Assembly: GCA_023229845.1 (NCBI GenBank)
Contig: JALNYK010000021.1
Coordinates: forward strand, 1 to 57,649
DNA: 57,649 nt
Reading direction: 5' to 3'
DNA from: Gallionella sp.
GTDB taxonomy: Bacteria; Pseudomonadota; Gammaproteobacteria; Burkholderiales; Gallionellaceae
The notes below the pieces were generated by a model. That model was not told the origin of the DNA. It saw only the letters and a program-made list of their open reading frames with translations, and made no database searches. The translations under genes were made by a program, and so were the position numbers. Shown here piece by piece: positions 8,528 to 17,234 of this stretch (the first letter of the stretch is position 1; the number at the start of each line of letters is the position of its first letter).

Positions 8528-9280
8528 TCAATCGACCTTCACCGTCTCGCGCTCGGCATCGGGCGACACGATCGTAATAGTCACACGGCGATTTCTGGCT
8601 CGCCCCTCCGGATTGTCGTTTGGCGCCAGCGGCTGATTCGACGCCAACCCGACTACCGCCAATTGTTTTGCCGGCACACCATTGTCGATCAGCAAACGAA
8701 CCACGCTGCTGGCTCGCGCTGATGACAACTCCCAATTCGAAGGAAACTGCGCCGTCGCAATCGGGACATCGTCTGTGTGCCCCTCCACCTCGATCGGCAA
8801 TTCTTCCTTGCTCAACACCGCGGCCACCTGACGCAACACATCCAGCGTGGCAGGCTGCAACGCTGCCTCTCCAGTCCTGAACAACGTGCTTGCGCTGATA
8901 TCGATCTCCACGCCGCGCGTGGTCTGATTGACGCTAACCTGACGCTGATCGATCAACGTCGACATCACCTGACTCAAACCGGCGCTCAGATTCTTCATGT
9001 GGGCCTGTATCTTGCGCTGCTGCTCGCCCAGACGAACGGTCTGCCGATCCACCATGAACAGCATGGTTTGCCCCTGCGGGGCACTCGCAGCGGACGCAGA
9101 GCCATCCTTGTTGAACGCGCTGTTCAGCGCATCGCCGAACGACTTGTACTTTTCTTCGTTGACCGAGGAAATCGAATACATCACGACGAAAAAGGCGAAC
9201 AGCAGAGTGACGAAGTCGGCATAGGAAATCAACCAACGGTCGCGATTGTCATGCTCGTAACGTTTGATTCGGCGCGTCAT
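8528..9280 (-). CDS. motD: Flagellar stator protein MotD (MotB-type)
   Basis: MotB-family stator subunit that anchors to peptidoglycan and carries the ion-binding aspartate. 250 residues. The single TM helix (about 17-36) has SYADFVTLLFAFFVVMYS with Asp22 in the conserved position. The C-terminal OmpA-like domain has EVEGHTDDVPIATAQFPSNW and the SSARASSVVRLL helix. It pairs with motC just upstream and is distinct from MotB at 39783. Family naming follows the Pseudomonas MotCD convention. Confidence 0.92.
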   Translation of the reverse strand: MTRRIKRYEHDNRDRWLISYADFVTLLFAFFVVMYSISSVNEEKYKSFGDALNSAFNKDGSASAASAPQGQTMLFMVDRQTVRLGEQQRKIQAHMKNLSAGLSQVMSTLIDQRQVSVNQTTRGVEIDISASTLFRTGEAALQPATLDVLRQVAAVLSKEELPIEVEGHTDDVPIATAQFPSNWELSSARASSVVRLLIDNGVPAKQLAVVGLASNQPLAPNDNPEGRARNRRVTITIVSPDAERETVKVD

Positions 9281-9334
9281 TATGGCCTCAGCGGATATGC
9301 CCGGACGTAAACCGGATTCGCTACACTTCTCACG

Positions 9335-10078
9335 TTAATCGACATAGCTGCGCAACTTGATTTCGAGCAGCCTCGGATTGTCGCCGTTGGCGATACCGAC
9401 CAGACCATCCACGACCATTTCGCGCAAGTTTGTCTGCTCCATAATGATGGACTTCAATTTGTTGGCAATCGGAAGGAACAGCAGGTTCGCAAATGCCACG
9501 CCGTAGATCGTTGCCACGAATGCCACGGCAATGCCACCGCCCAGCTTGGCCGGCTCCGCCAGATTCTGCATCACATGCATCAGACCGAGCACCGCTCCGA
9601 TAATACCTATCGTGGGCGAGTAGCCGGCAGCCGCCTCCCACACGCGCGCGGATTGCCAGCGCAGCTGCTCCCAAGCATGCGTATCCACATCCAGCACCTC
9701 GCGGATCTTGTCGCCACTGTTGCCGTCGACCAGCAACTGCAAGCCTTTCTTCAGGAATGGATCGCCCACTGCGCCGGTGCGCACCTCCAGCGCCAGAATG
9801 CCCTCCTTGCGCGCGATCTGCCCCCACGAGATCAACTGTCGAACCAGTTCGGGACCCTGCATCGCCGGAGGCCTGAATGCCCAGCGCCCCATCCGGAGCG
9901 CCATGACGAACACCTTGGGCGGGCATTGCACCATCACCGCCCCCAGCGTACCGCCGAACACGATCATGAAAGCCGCCCCCTGAAACAGAATCTCGAGGTC
10001 GCCGCCCTCCATTATCTGCCCGGTCAGAATGCCGGCCACGCCCACCAATAACCCCAACAGCGTGAGCCTGTCCATCAA
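9335..10078 (-). CDS. motC: Flagellar stator protein MotC (MotA-type)
   Basis: Four-TM MotA/TolQ/ExbB-type stator subunit, 247 residues. N-terminal MMDRLTLLGLLVGVAGIL is TM1; TM3 carries GYSPTIGIIGAVLGLMHVM with the conserved proline, and TM4 carries ATIYGVAFANLLFLPIAN. Its start overlaps the fliA stop (ATGA), so it is in the same operon. It forms the second stator set of the window with motD. Confidence 0.94.
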   Translation of the reverse strand: MMDRLTLLGLLVGVAGILTGQIMEGGDLEILFQGAAFMIVFGGTLGAVMVQCPPKVFVMALRMGRWAFRPPAMQGPELVRQLISWGQIARKEGILALEVRTGAVGDPFLKKGLQLLVDGNSGDKIREVLDVDTHAWEQLRWQSARVWEAAAGYSPTIGIIGAVLGLMHVMQNLAEPAKLGGGIAVAFVATIYGVAFANLLFLPIANKLKSIIMEQTNLREMVVDGLVGIANGDNPRLLEIKLRSYVD

Positions 10079-10785
10079 TAACCCTTCATCCGGCTGCGCA
10101 ACCTCGCCACGGCCTGGCTATGCAACTGCGAAACACGCGATTCGCCGACGCCGAGCACCTCGCCGATTTCGCGCAAGTTCATGTCCTGTTCATAGATCAT
10201 CGCCATCACCCAGCGCTCGCGCTCCGGCAAAGCCTCGATCCCGCGCACCAACTCAGTCCGGAAACGCTCGTCCGACAATAGCTCCAGCGGATTGTCGTCG
10301 CTGGCAAACTCGAAACGCTCGAAAAAGTCGTCATTGTCCTCGCCGTGGAAATCCTCGTAATACACCAGTTGCGCACCGCGCGACGCCTGCAGCATCTGCT
10401 GGTATTCGGCGAGGGACACCTCCAGATCGGCGGCGATCTCGGTCTCGTTCGGCGCGCGCCCCAACTTCTGTTGCAAACGGCTGATGGATTGCTCGATGCG
10501 CCGCATGTCGCGGCGCAGGCTGCGAGGCAGCCAGTCCGCCTCGCGCAACTCGTCCAGCATCGCCCCGCGGATACGCTGTGTCGCGTAGGTCTCGAACTGC
10601 GCTCCGTGAAACTCGTCATAACGGCTAGCCGCATCCAGCAGCCCCATCATGCCCGCCTGAATAATGTCGTCGATTTGCACACTGTGCGGCAGCTTGGTCA
10701 TCATCTGATGGGCGATACGTTTCACCAGATGCGAGTGATCCCGCAGGCATTGCTCTTTATCGTTTAATCCACTGGCCTTATACAT
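10075..10785 (-). CDS. fliA: Flagellar sigma factor FliA (sigma28)
   Basis: Directs RNA polymerase to late flagellar and chemotaxis promoters such as the one before flgM. 236 residues. Region 2 has DIIQAGMMGLLDAASRYDEF and FETYATQRIRGAMLDELR (core and -10 binding); region 4 has LREIGEVLGVGESRVSQLHS (helix-turn-helix for -35). Four bases separate it from flhG. The flhA-flhF-flhG-fliA order is typical of polar-flagellate gamma- and betaproteobacteria. Confidence 0.97.
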   Translation of the reverse strand: MYKASGLNDKEQCLRDHSHLVKRIAHQMMTKLPHSVQIDDIIQAGMMGLLDAASRYDEFHGAQFETYATQRIRGAMLDELREADWLPRSLRRDMRRIEQSISRLQQKLGRAPNETEIAADLEVSLAEYQQMLQASRGAQLVYYEDFHGEDNDDFFERFEFASDDNPLELLSDERFRTELVRGIEALPERERWVMAMIYEQDMNLREIGEVLGVGESRVSQLHSQAVARLRSRMKGY

Positions 10786-10789
10786 GCTG

Positions 10790-11758
10790 CTAGTTTACAA
10801 CGTGAGCGATTTCCTTGCTGATGCGGCGCAACGGCTGGGACGCTTGGCTCATCAGACTCTGGATGATGGTTGCGACTCCGCTTTCTGCCTCGTCCCGGGG
10901 CGCCGGCAGATGCAGCAGATTGTGCGCCAGCTCCAGGTATGCCTGCGCCGATGCAGATAACGGGAACGCGTCCAGCACCGGCTTGCACATCTGCGTCGCG
11001 CAACTGAGCTTGTCGTCGAGCGGAACATGCCCCAGATATTCCAGTCTCACCGTGAGATTGCGGCGCGCCACCTTGGCCATGTTCTCGAACACCGTCATCG
11101 CCGCCTTTTCGCTAACTGCCTTGTTCACCAGGATGCCGAACCGCATGCGCGCATTGTCCAGCGCCAGCCGCTTGATCAGCGCATAACTGTCGGTAATGCC
11201 GCTGGGCGTACCCTCGACCACCACCAGCAGCGATGCCCCGCTCGCAAGGCCGGACGAAACCGCCGCAGCCTGGCCGGCCAGCATTGCCCCGTCCACCAGC
11301 ATCACATCCACGCCGTTGCTGATCTCGGTCAGCGCCGACTCCATGCGCTGCCACTCGTCCCACTCCAGCCCGGGGCCGGAAAAAGCTGCGGCACGGCCGA
11401 CGCCCTTGACGGACATGCGCGACACGGCCAGCGCCTGCATCGCCCGCGCCGCCGGCAACAGGCCGAAGCCATGCCCCCAGATCAGCGCATCGTACGCCCG
11501 GCAGCGCCCCTGCGCGACATCCAGCAGATCGAACTGCGCGGACAAGGCCAGCGCATCCAGCAGATTGTCCGGCGCACGGTTCTCGTCCAGCACCAGCACA
11601 TCCTTACCGGAGCGCACCAGCGCCGCAGCCAGATTCAGCGTCGCGCTGGTGCGCCCCATGCCGGCCTTCCCGGCGACCACGGTCACGACCTGTGTCTGGC
11701 TACCCACCAGCAGACGGCGCAAGCCCTCCGCCTGATCGACTCCGCCATCAGAGCGCAA
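10790..11758 (-). CDS. flhG: Flagellar number regulator FlhG (MinD/ParA family) with degenerate P-loop
   Basis: MinD-like ATPase that limits flagellar number, working against FlhF. 322 residues. The N-terminal QAEGLRRLL matches the DQA(x)GLR activation helix of FlhG. The ATP site is altered: residues 30-37 read GKAGMGRT where the family consensus is GKGGVGKT, so the Walker lysine is Arg36. The Mg2+-binding segment reads VLDENRAPDN instead of the usual DADLGLAN type. TTG start with AAGGAGG six bases upstream, inside the end of flhF (11-base overlap). Betaproteobacterial FlhGs often vary here, so function may persist. Confidence 0.9.
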   Translation of the reverse strand: MRSDGGVDQAEGLRRLLVGSQTQVVTVVAGKAGMGRTSATLNLAAALVRSGKDVLVLDENRAPDNLLDALALSAQFDLLDVAQGRCRAYDALIWGHGFGLLPAARAMQALAVSRMSVKGVGRAAAFSGPGLEWDEWQRMESALTEISNGVDVMLVDGAMLAGQAAAVSSGLASGASLLVVVEGTPSGITDSYALIKRLALDNARMRFGILVNKAVSEKAAMTVFENMAKVARRNLTVRLEYLGHVPLDDKLSCATQMCKPVLDAFPLSASAQAYLELAHNLLHLPAPRDEAESGVATIIQSLMSQASQPLRRISKEIAHVVN

Positions 11759-13169
11759 GGCTGGCCTCCTTGCCAGGCATCTCCGCCATCATCACCGGCA
11801 GATCGAGATCGCGCAGCGTGAACGGTTTTTTCTCCTCCACCGGCTTGAACGCCCGATGCAGCATGTAATCGAGATTGGTGGTGTGCAGATCTTCCGGCAC
11901 GCGCTGGCCGTTCGCCATGTAGTGCAGCACCAAACGATGGCGCACCGCCACGTCCAGCACCGTACCCAGGCTGGCCGCCTCGTCCAGCTTCGTGGTGATG
12001 CAGCCGATCACCCTGTCGTTGCGGTACATGCGCACCACATCTTCGAGCGTATCGCCGCTGCTGGTGGCGTTCAGCATCATCAAACATTGCACTCCGGCCG
12101 CGTCGAACATCTCGGCCTGATCGCCGACACGCTGGTCGCGCTGCCCCATCCCGACGGTGTCGATCAACACCAGATGCTTGTGGCGCAGCGCCGACAGCGT
12201 CAGGCGCAAATCGTCGGCATCCTTCACCGCATGCACCGCCACGCCGAGGATCTTGCCGTAGATCTTGAGCTGTTCGTAAGCCGCGATTCTGTAACTGTCG
12301 GTAGTCAGCAGCGCCACCTTGTCCGCGCCGTAGCGCACCACCGCGCGCGCCGCCAGTTTGGCCGTGGTCGTGGTCTTGCCCACCCCGGTCGGCCCGATCA
12401 GCGCATACACCCCGCCCTTGGTTACGATGTCGTTCGCCTCGCTCGCGACCAGCAGATTGCGCTTGAACACCTGCTTGATCCATTGCTCGCCCTGCACGCC
12501 GTTGGCCGGCATCCGGTCCAGCAGCTGGCGCGCCAGCACCGAGCTGAACCCGGCATTGAGCATCCTGCGCAACAGTGCGGCACGCTGCGGATCGCGCTGC
12601 TGCACGTCGTTCCAGTGCATTGCCGCAAGCTGTTGCTGCAGCATGCTGCTCATCGTCTTAATCTCTTTCAGGATGTTTTCCTGCACTTCCATCGCCTGCG
12701 CCGGCACCACCACAGACTGGACGAGCGGCGACGCATAATCCGCTTGTGCGGGTTCAGCCGCCGGCAGCTTGCCGTGCTGGCGTGCAGCAACATCCGCCGA
12801 CTCGATCGCATGCACGGCGCCATGCGGCGCAACGCGCGGCGCCGGCTGCTTGAGCCGGGGAGCGCCCGCCACCGGCTGATGGGTTGCTGCCGCCGGCCGG
12901 GGCTGGGCGGGCTGTCTGGCTGCGGGAGAAACAGGATCGTCGACTACCGAACGCGCCCACTCGTCGGCCGTGATGCCGCCGCCCCAGTCCGTTTTCTGCG
13001 CAACCGCCTGCTCGGTCAGATGAGCAATTTCCTCATGCGCCAGAGCGATGATCTCCACCCCATTCTCCGTCTTGCGATTCGACAGGATCATCGCGTCCGC
13101 TCCCAGCTCGTCGCGTATCTCCTTCAGGGCCTGACGGGCCGTCGGGGCGAAGAATTTTCTGATGCTCAT
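11748..13169 (-). CDS. flhF: SRP-type GTPase FlhF
   Basis: GTPase that places the flagellum, usually at a pole. 473 residues. N-terminal B region MSIRKFFAPTARQALKEIR with GADAMILSNRK, then a proline/alanine-rich linker (about 80-150), then N and G domains. G1 is GPTGVGKTT (259-267), followed by TTDSYRIAAYEQLKIYGK and DTVGMGQRD. Its ATG overlaps the flhA stop (ATGA). The G domain looks intact, in contrast to the altered ATP site of FlhG downstream. Confidence 0.96.
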   Translation of the reverse strand: MSIRKFFAPTARQALKEIRDELGADAMILSNRKTENGVEIIALAHEEIAHLTEQAVAQKTDWGGGITADEWARSVVDDPVSPAARQPAQPRPAAATHQPVAGAPRLKQPAPRVAPHGAVHAIESADVAARQHGKLPAAEPAQADYASPLVQSVVVPAQAMEVQENILKEIKTMSSMLQQQLAAMHWNDVQQRDPQRAALLRRMLNAGFSSVLARQLLDRMPANGVQGEQWIKQVFKRNLLVASEANDIVTKGGVYALIGPTGVGKTTTTAKLAARAVVRYGADKVALLTTDSYRIAAYEQLKIYGKILGVAVHAVKDADDLRLTLSALRHKHLVLIDTVGMGQRDQRVGDQAEMFDAAGVQCLMMLNATSSGDTLEDVVRMYRNDRVIGCITTKLDEAASLGTVLDVAVRHRLVLHYMANGQRVPEDLHTTNLDYMLHRAFKPVEEKKPFTLRDLDLPVMMAEMPGKEASLAL

Positions 13170-15262
13170 GCTCTACCTCCTACCATTGCGGTAACCCGGA
13201 TCGTCTTGAAGTCCGGGACTTCATCATGCGAAATAACCCTGATGTTCGGCACCGCGCGCTTCAGGAAGCGCGCCAACAAATCGCGCAACTGCGTCGGCAC
13301 CAGCATCACCGTGGGCAAACCCATCTGTTCCTGCTGCTCGGCAGCGGCGCGCGCTTCGCGCAGCACGGTGTCGGCCAGCCCCGGCTCGATGCCGATGCCG
13401 TTCTGGCTCGATTGCATCGCCTGCATCAGGACATACTCCAACTCCTTGTCCATGCCGATCACCTGCAGTTCCTGCGCGGAAGGGTAGAACTGCTGCACGA
13501 TGGCTGGCCCCAGCGCGACCCGCACCAGGCCGGTGAGCTGGTATGGGTCCTGGGTGCGCGCGGCGTTCTCCGCCAGCGTCTCGACGATGGTGCGCATATC
13601 GCGGATATGCATGCCTTCGTCCAGAAGATTCTGCAGCACCTTCTGTACCGCACCCAGCGGCAACGTCTTCGGCACCAGATCCTCGACCAGCTTCGGCGCG
13701 ATTTTGGCGAGATGGTCGAGCAGCTGCTGCACCTCCTGACGACCGAGCAACTCCGCGGCGCGCGTGGTCAACAATTGGCTCAGGTGAGTCGCCACCACCG
13801 TGCCCGGATCGACCACGGTATAGCCCATCATCTGCGCATGATCGCGCAGGCCGGTCTCTATCCACACCGCCGGCAGACCAAAGGCCGGATCGCGAGTATG
13901 CATACCCGCCAACTCGCCCGTCACACTGCCCGGATTGATCGCCAGCAACTGATTCGGATAAGCCTCGCCGGAACCGACCTCGACGCCCTTCAGCGTGATG
14001 CGGTAAGCGTTCGGGCGCAGATCCAGATTGTCGCGAATATGCACCGGCGGCGGCAGGAAGCCGATGTCCTGAGTAAACTTTTTGCGTATGCCCTTGATGC
14101 GGCGCAGCAGATCGCCGTCCTGCGTTTTGTCCACCAGCGAGATCAGGCGGTAACCGACTTCCATACCCAGCACGTCGACCTGCGCGACGTCGTCCCAGCT
14201 GGCTTCGGCTGCCTCCGGGATGACCGCGTTCGTCGCCACCGCCGCCGCAGCCTTTTCTTCCTCGCGCGCCGCGGCTCTGGAGCTGGTTTGCGACAGATAC
14301 CAGGCCAGCCAGGCCATCGCGCCGCCCAGCAACAGGAAGGCGAAGTGCGGCATGCCCGGAATCATCCCCAGAGAACCGATAATGATCGCGGTCAGCATCA
14401 GCACCTGAGGTTGCTTGAACAGCTGCTGAACCAACTGCTGGCCGATATTTTCTTCGCTGGCCACGCGGCTCACCACCAGACCGGCCGCGGTGGAAATCAC
14501 CAGCGCCGGAATCTGCGCGACCAGACCGTCGCCTATGGTCAGCAGCGTGTAGTTCTTCGCCGCGACCGCGATATCGAGATCGTGTTGCAGCACACCGACC
14601 ACCAGACCGCCGATGATGTTGATGAACAGGATGATGATGCCGGCGACTGCATCGCCGCGCACGAATTTGCTCGCACCGTCCATCGCGCCGTAGAAGTCGG
14701 CTTCCTGCCCGATCTCGGCGCGACGTTTGCGCGCCACGTCTTCGCCGATCAGGCCGGCATTCAGGTCGGCGTCGATCGCCATCTGCTTGCCCGGCATCGC
14801 ATCCAGCGTGAAGCGCGCGCCCACCTCGGCGATGCGCCCGGCGCCCTTGGTGATCACGACGAAGTTGATCACCACCAGGATCGAGAACACCACCAGGCCC
14901 ACCGCGTAATTGCCGCCGACCAAGAAGTGACCGAACGACTCGATCACCTTGCCCGCCGCATCCGGCCCGGTGTGGCCTTCCAGCAGCACGATGCGGGTGG
15001 AAGCGACGTTCAGCGACAGCCGCAGCAGCGTCGTGATCAGCAGCACGGTGGGGAAAATCGCGAAGTCCAGCGGCTTGTTGGTGTTCATGCTGACCAGCAG
15101 CACCATGATCGAAACCGCGATGTTGAACGTGAACAGGATATCCAGCAGCATCGGCGGTAACGGCAGCACCATCATCGCCAGAATCAGCACGATGAGCACC
15201 GGGCCGACCATCCCCATCAGTCCGGCGCGCTTCAGAAAATCCTGTATCAGCTTAAAGTTCAT
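13166..15262 (-). CDS. flhA: Flagellar export gate protein FlhA
   Basis: Inner-membrane export gate of the flagellar type III system. 698 residues, normal. The N-terminal half has about eight TM segments and the FHIPEP-family loop (GAGRIAEVGARFTLDAMPG then DADLNAGLIGEDVARKRR). The C-terminal half is the cytoplasmic ring domain with DPGTVVATHLSQLL. Coupled to flhF by a four-base overlap and 11 bases after flhB. Confidence 0.98.
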   Translation of the reverse strand: MNFKLIQDFLKRAGLMGMVGPVLIVLILAMMVLPLPPMLLDILFTFNIAVSIMVLLVSMNTNKPLDFAIFPTVLLITTLLRLSLNVASTRIVLLEGHTGPDAAGKVIESFGHFLVGGNYAVGLVVFSILVVINFVVITKGAGRIAEVGARFTLDAMPGKQMAIDADLNAGLIGEDVARKRRAEIGQEADFYGAMDGASKFVRGDAVAGIIILFINIIGGLVVGVLQHDLDIAVAAKNYTLLTIGDGLVAQIPALVISTAAGLVVSRVASEENIGQQLVQQLFKQPQVLMLTAIIIGSLGMIPGMPHFAFLLLGGAMAWLAWYLSQTSSRAAAREEEKAAAAVATNAVIPEAAEASWDDVAQVDVLGMEVGYRLISLVDKTQDGDLLRRIKGIRKKFTQDIGFLPPPVHIRDNLDLRPNAYRITLKGVEVGSGEAYPNQLLAINPGSVTGELAGMHTRDPAFGLPAVWIETGLRDHAQMMGYTVVDPGTVVATHLSQLLTTRAAELLGRQEVQQLLDHLAKIAPKLVEDLVPKTLPLGAVQKVLQNLLDEGMHIRDMRTIVETLAENAARTQDPYQLTGLVRVALGPAIVQQFYPSAQELQVIGMDKELEYVLMQAMQSSQNGIGIEPGLADTVLREARAAAEQQEQMGLPTVMLVPTQLRDLLARFLKRAVPNIRVISHDEVPDFKTIRVTAMVGGRA

Positions 15263-15273
15263 GGTTTATCGGT

Positions 15274-16416
15274 TCACGCCCCCGCCGCAGCCGGATCGAG
15301 TTCGAGCGGAACCGGCAGTTCGGCGGGCTCCGCCGGACGCGCGCCGCCGATCGTCTCGTAGCGGCGCAACTGGTAAACATAGGCCAGCACTTCGGCGACC
15401 GCGGAGTACAGCGCCTCGGGTATGGTATCGCCGAGATCGGTGTGTTTGTGCAGCGCGCGCGCCAGCGGCGGAGCCTCCAGAATGGGCACATGATGCTCCG
15501 CAGCAATCTCGCGGATGCGCAGCGCGACCAGATGCGAACCCTTGGCCACCACCACCGGCGCACGCGCTCCCTCCTCGCTGTACTTCAGCGCCACGGAGTA
15601 GTGCGTCGGGTTGGTCACCACCACATCGGCAGTCGGGATCGCCGACATCATGCGGCGACGCGCAGCCTCGCGCTGCAACTGGCGAATGCGCCCCTTGACC
15701 ATCGGATCGCCCTCGGTCTCCTTGGCTTCCTGACGCACCTCTTCCTTGGTCATCATCAATTTCTTGTTGTGATCCCACAGCTGGAACGGCACATCGATCA
15801 GCACGATCAACAACATGGCACCGACAATAATCATGAAGCCCGAACCGATCAGATGACCGGTCGCCGGAATTGCTGCGGCGGCGGACTGCAAGCCGAGCGC
15901 CATCACCGCATCGCGATTGCTCCAGATCACCCAGGCCGCCACACCGCCCACCAGCGCGGCCTTGGTCAGCGCCTTGACCAACTCCACCAGCGCGGTGCGA
16001 GAGAACATGCGCCCGAGACCGGCGATCGGATTCAGCTTGGAAAATTTGGGCTGCAACGCTTCGACACTGAACAGCCAGCCGTTCAGCAACAGCGGCGAGA
16101 AAGCCGCCGCGATCAGCACGGCCAACAGAAACGGCAGGAAGGCGATCAGCGCATCCATCGCGAGTTCGTACAGCCGCGGGATCATCAGCGCGCTGTCGAA
16201 AACCATCTCGCGGTCGAGCACCAGCCCGTCGCGCAACATTTGCACCATGCTCTGCGTAAGGGATGCGCCCATAAACCACAACACCCCGCCACCGGCCAAC
16301 AGCACCGCGAACGTGGAAAGCTCACGCGAACGGGCGACTTGACCCTGCTCTCTTGCCTGGTCAATTCGCCGTTGTGAGGGTTGTTCTGTTTTTTCTAGGT
16401 CGCTATCTTCTGCCAT
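15274..16416 (-). CDS. flhB: Export switch protein FlhB
   Basis: Export-gate component that switches substrate class from hook to filament by self-cleavage. 380 residues, N-terminal four-TM domain then a cytoplasmic domain containing the autocleavage site NPTH (in VVVTNPTHYSVALKY). N-terminal EDSDLEKTEQPSQRRIDQAR is typical. It is the first gene of the flhB-A-F-G-fliA-motCD run. Confidence 0.97.
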   Translation of the reverse strand: MAEDSDLEKTEQPSQRRIDQAREQGQVARSRELSTFAVLLAGGGVLWFMGASLTQSMVQMLRDGLVLDREMVFDSALMIPRLYELAMDALIAFLPFLLAVLIAAAFSPLLLNGWLFSVEALQPKFSKLNPIAGLGRMFSRTALVELVKALTKAALVGGVAAWVIWSNRDAVMALGLQSAAAAIPATGHLIGSGFMIIVGAMLLIVLIDVPFQLWDHNKKLMMTKEEVRQEAKETEGDPMVKGRIRQLQREAARRRMMSAIPTADVVVTNPTHYSVALKYSEEGARAPVVVAKGSHLVALRIREIAAEHHVPILEAPPLARALHKHTDLGDTIPEALYSAVAEVLAYVYQLRRYETIGGARPAEPAELPVPLELDPAAAGA

Positions 16417-16786
16417 ATCGGCTCCTGCTGGACATGGCGATTATCTGCGGAGGCTAGTGCATCCAATCCGGTGAATAAGGGGTGGTTTTGCAGTCTATTC
16501 AGCAACCTTTGTGGGATTCTTACACCCGTTTGACAAGCCGGCCACTTCATGATGCACCGCCACACCCCATAACGGCGGCCTTTGCGAGCAATCTTCACAC
16601 TGCGCAACGGAGCTGCGAAAATCCCGCACAAATATGCTGCAACGAATTGACCAATAAGGAAATCTCACACGCCAGCACATACCTTTCGCCGGCGGAGCTC
16701 GATGTTGTAAACAGGCTGATTGATGCGCGTAGGCCCGACGCCGCAACGGCGAAGGGTTATGACTGATAACCGGTTACCGCCTCAAC
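16417..16786. other. 370-base gap between flhB and the STAS gene
   Basis: Should hold the flhB promoter and the end of the che transcription unit. A plus-strand reading frame at 16482-16766 (94 codons) has no family match I recognise and no good ribosome site. Near its end GGTTAT (16755-16760) pairs with ATAACC (16766-16771), followed by GGTTACC; this is a weak hairpin without a T-run. No sigma28 or sigma54 promoter was convincing on the minus strand. Confidence 0.45.
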
Positions 16787-17101
16787 TTATTCTGCGTTGC
16801 GGATATTGAAAATCCTGCTGAAGTTCGCCACTTCCAGCACCTGAGAAACCACACCTGAGGTATTCAGCAACGAGACAGCCTTGTTGGCGCCTTTGGCACG
16901 TTCGTTCAGCAACATCAACATCCCCAGCGCCGAACTGTCCAGATAATCCACTCTGGACATCTCGACTTCGATCTCGCGCACCGCCACATTGTCGATCAGG
17001 GGCGTATACGACTCCTTGAATTCGCGATGCACCTGAAAATCGAAACGCCCGGACATCGATATGCGCGCAACATTGTCATGTATCTGTACGCTGATAGCCA
17101 T
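16787..17101 (-). CDS. STAS-domain anti-sigma factor antagonist (HsbA/SpoIIAA-like)
   Basis: Partner-switch protein, 104 residues, one STAS domain. The phosphorylatable serine lies in YLDSSALGMLMLLNERA, matching the D-S-[ST]-[AG]-[LI]-G pattern. In known systems an RsbW-type kinase phosphorylates this serine and a PP2C phosphatase removes the phosphate; the free form binds a target such as an anti-sigma factor. The gene just upstream encodes both enzymes fused together. The second of two ATGs (17101) has GGAG five bases upstream and is preferred over 17104. By analogy with Pseudomonas HsbA the target could be FlgM or a diguanylate cyclase; this is inference. Confidence 0.88.
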   Translation of the reverse strand: MAISVQIHDNVARISMSGRFDFQVHREFKESYTPLIDNVAVREIEVEMSRVDYLDSSALGMLMLLNERAKGANKAVSLLNTSGVVSQVLEVANFSRIFNIRNAE

Positions 17102-17234
17102 CATCACTCCTTCACTGTTGAATGTTAATTTTGCACTTGCCGCCTTACATGGCATCCAGCCGAAATCAGTTGGTCCCGGAATTTATCACAAGTAGCCGAA
17201 AGCGTTTGTCCCGACATCAAACGACACTCAAGAC

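Noticed and set aside
16417..16520. Possible sigma54 promoter before flhB
   Set aside because: A TTGCT with upstream CCCACA was seen, but the invariant GG of the -24 element is missing.
16482..16766. 94-codon plus-strand frame between flhB and the STAS gene
   Set aside because: No family resemblance, no ribosome site and odd composition. Kept only as a note on the gap.
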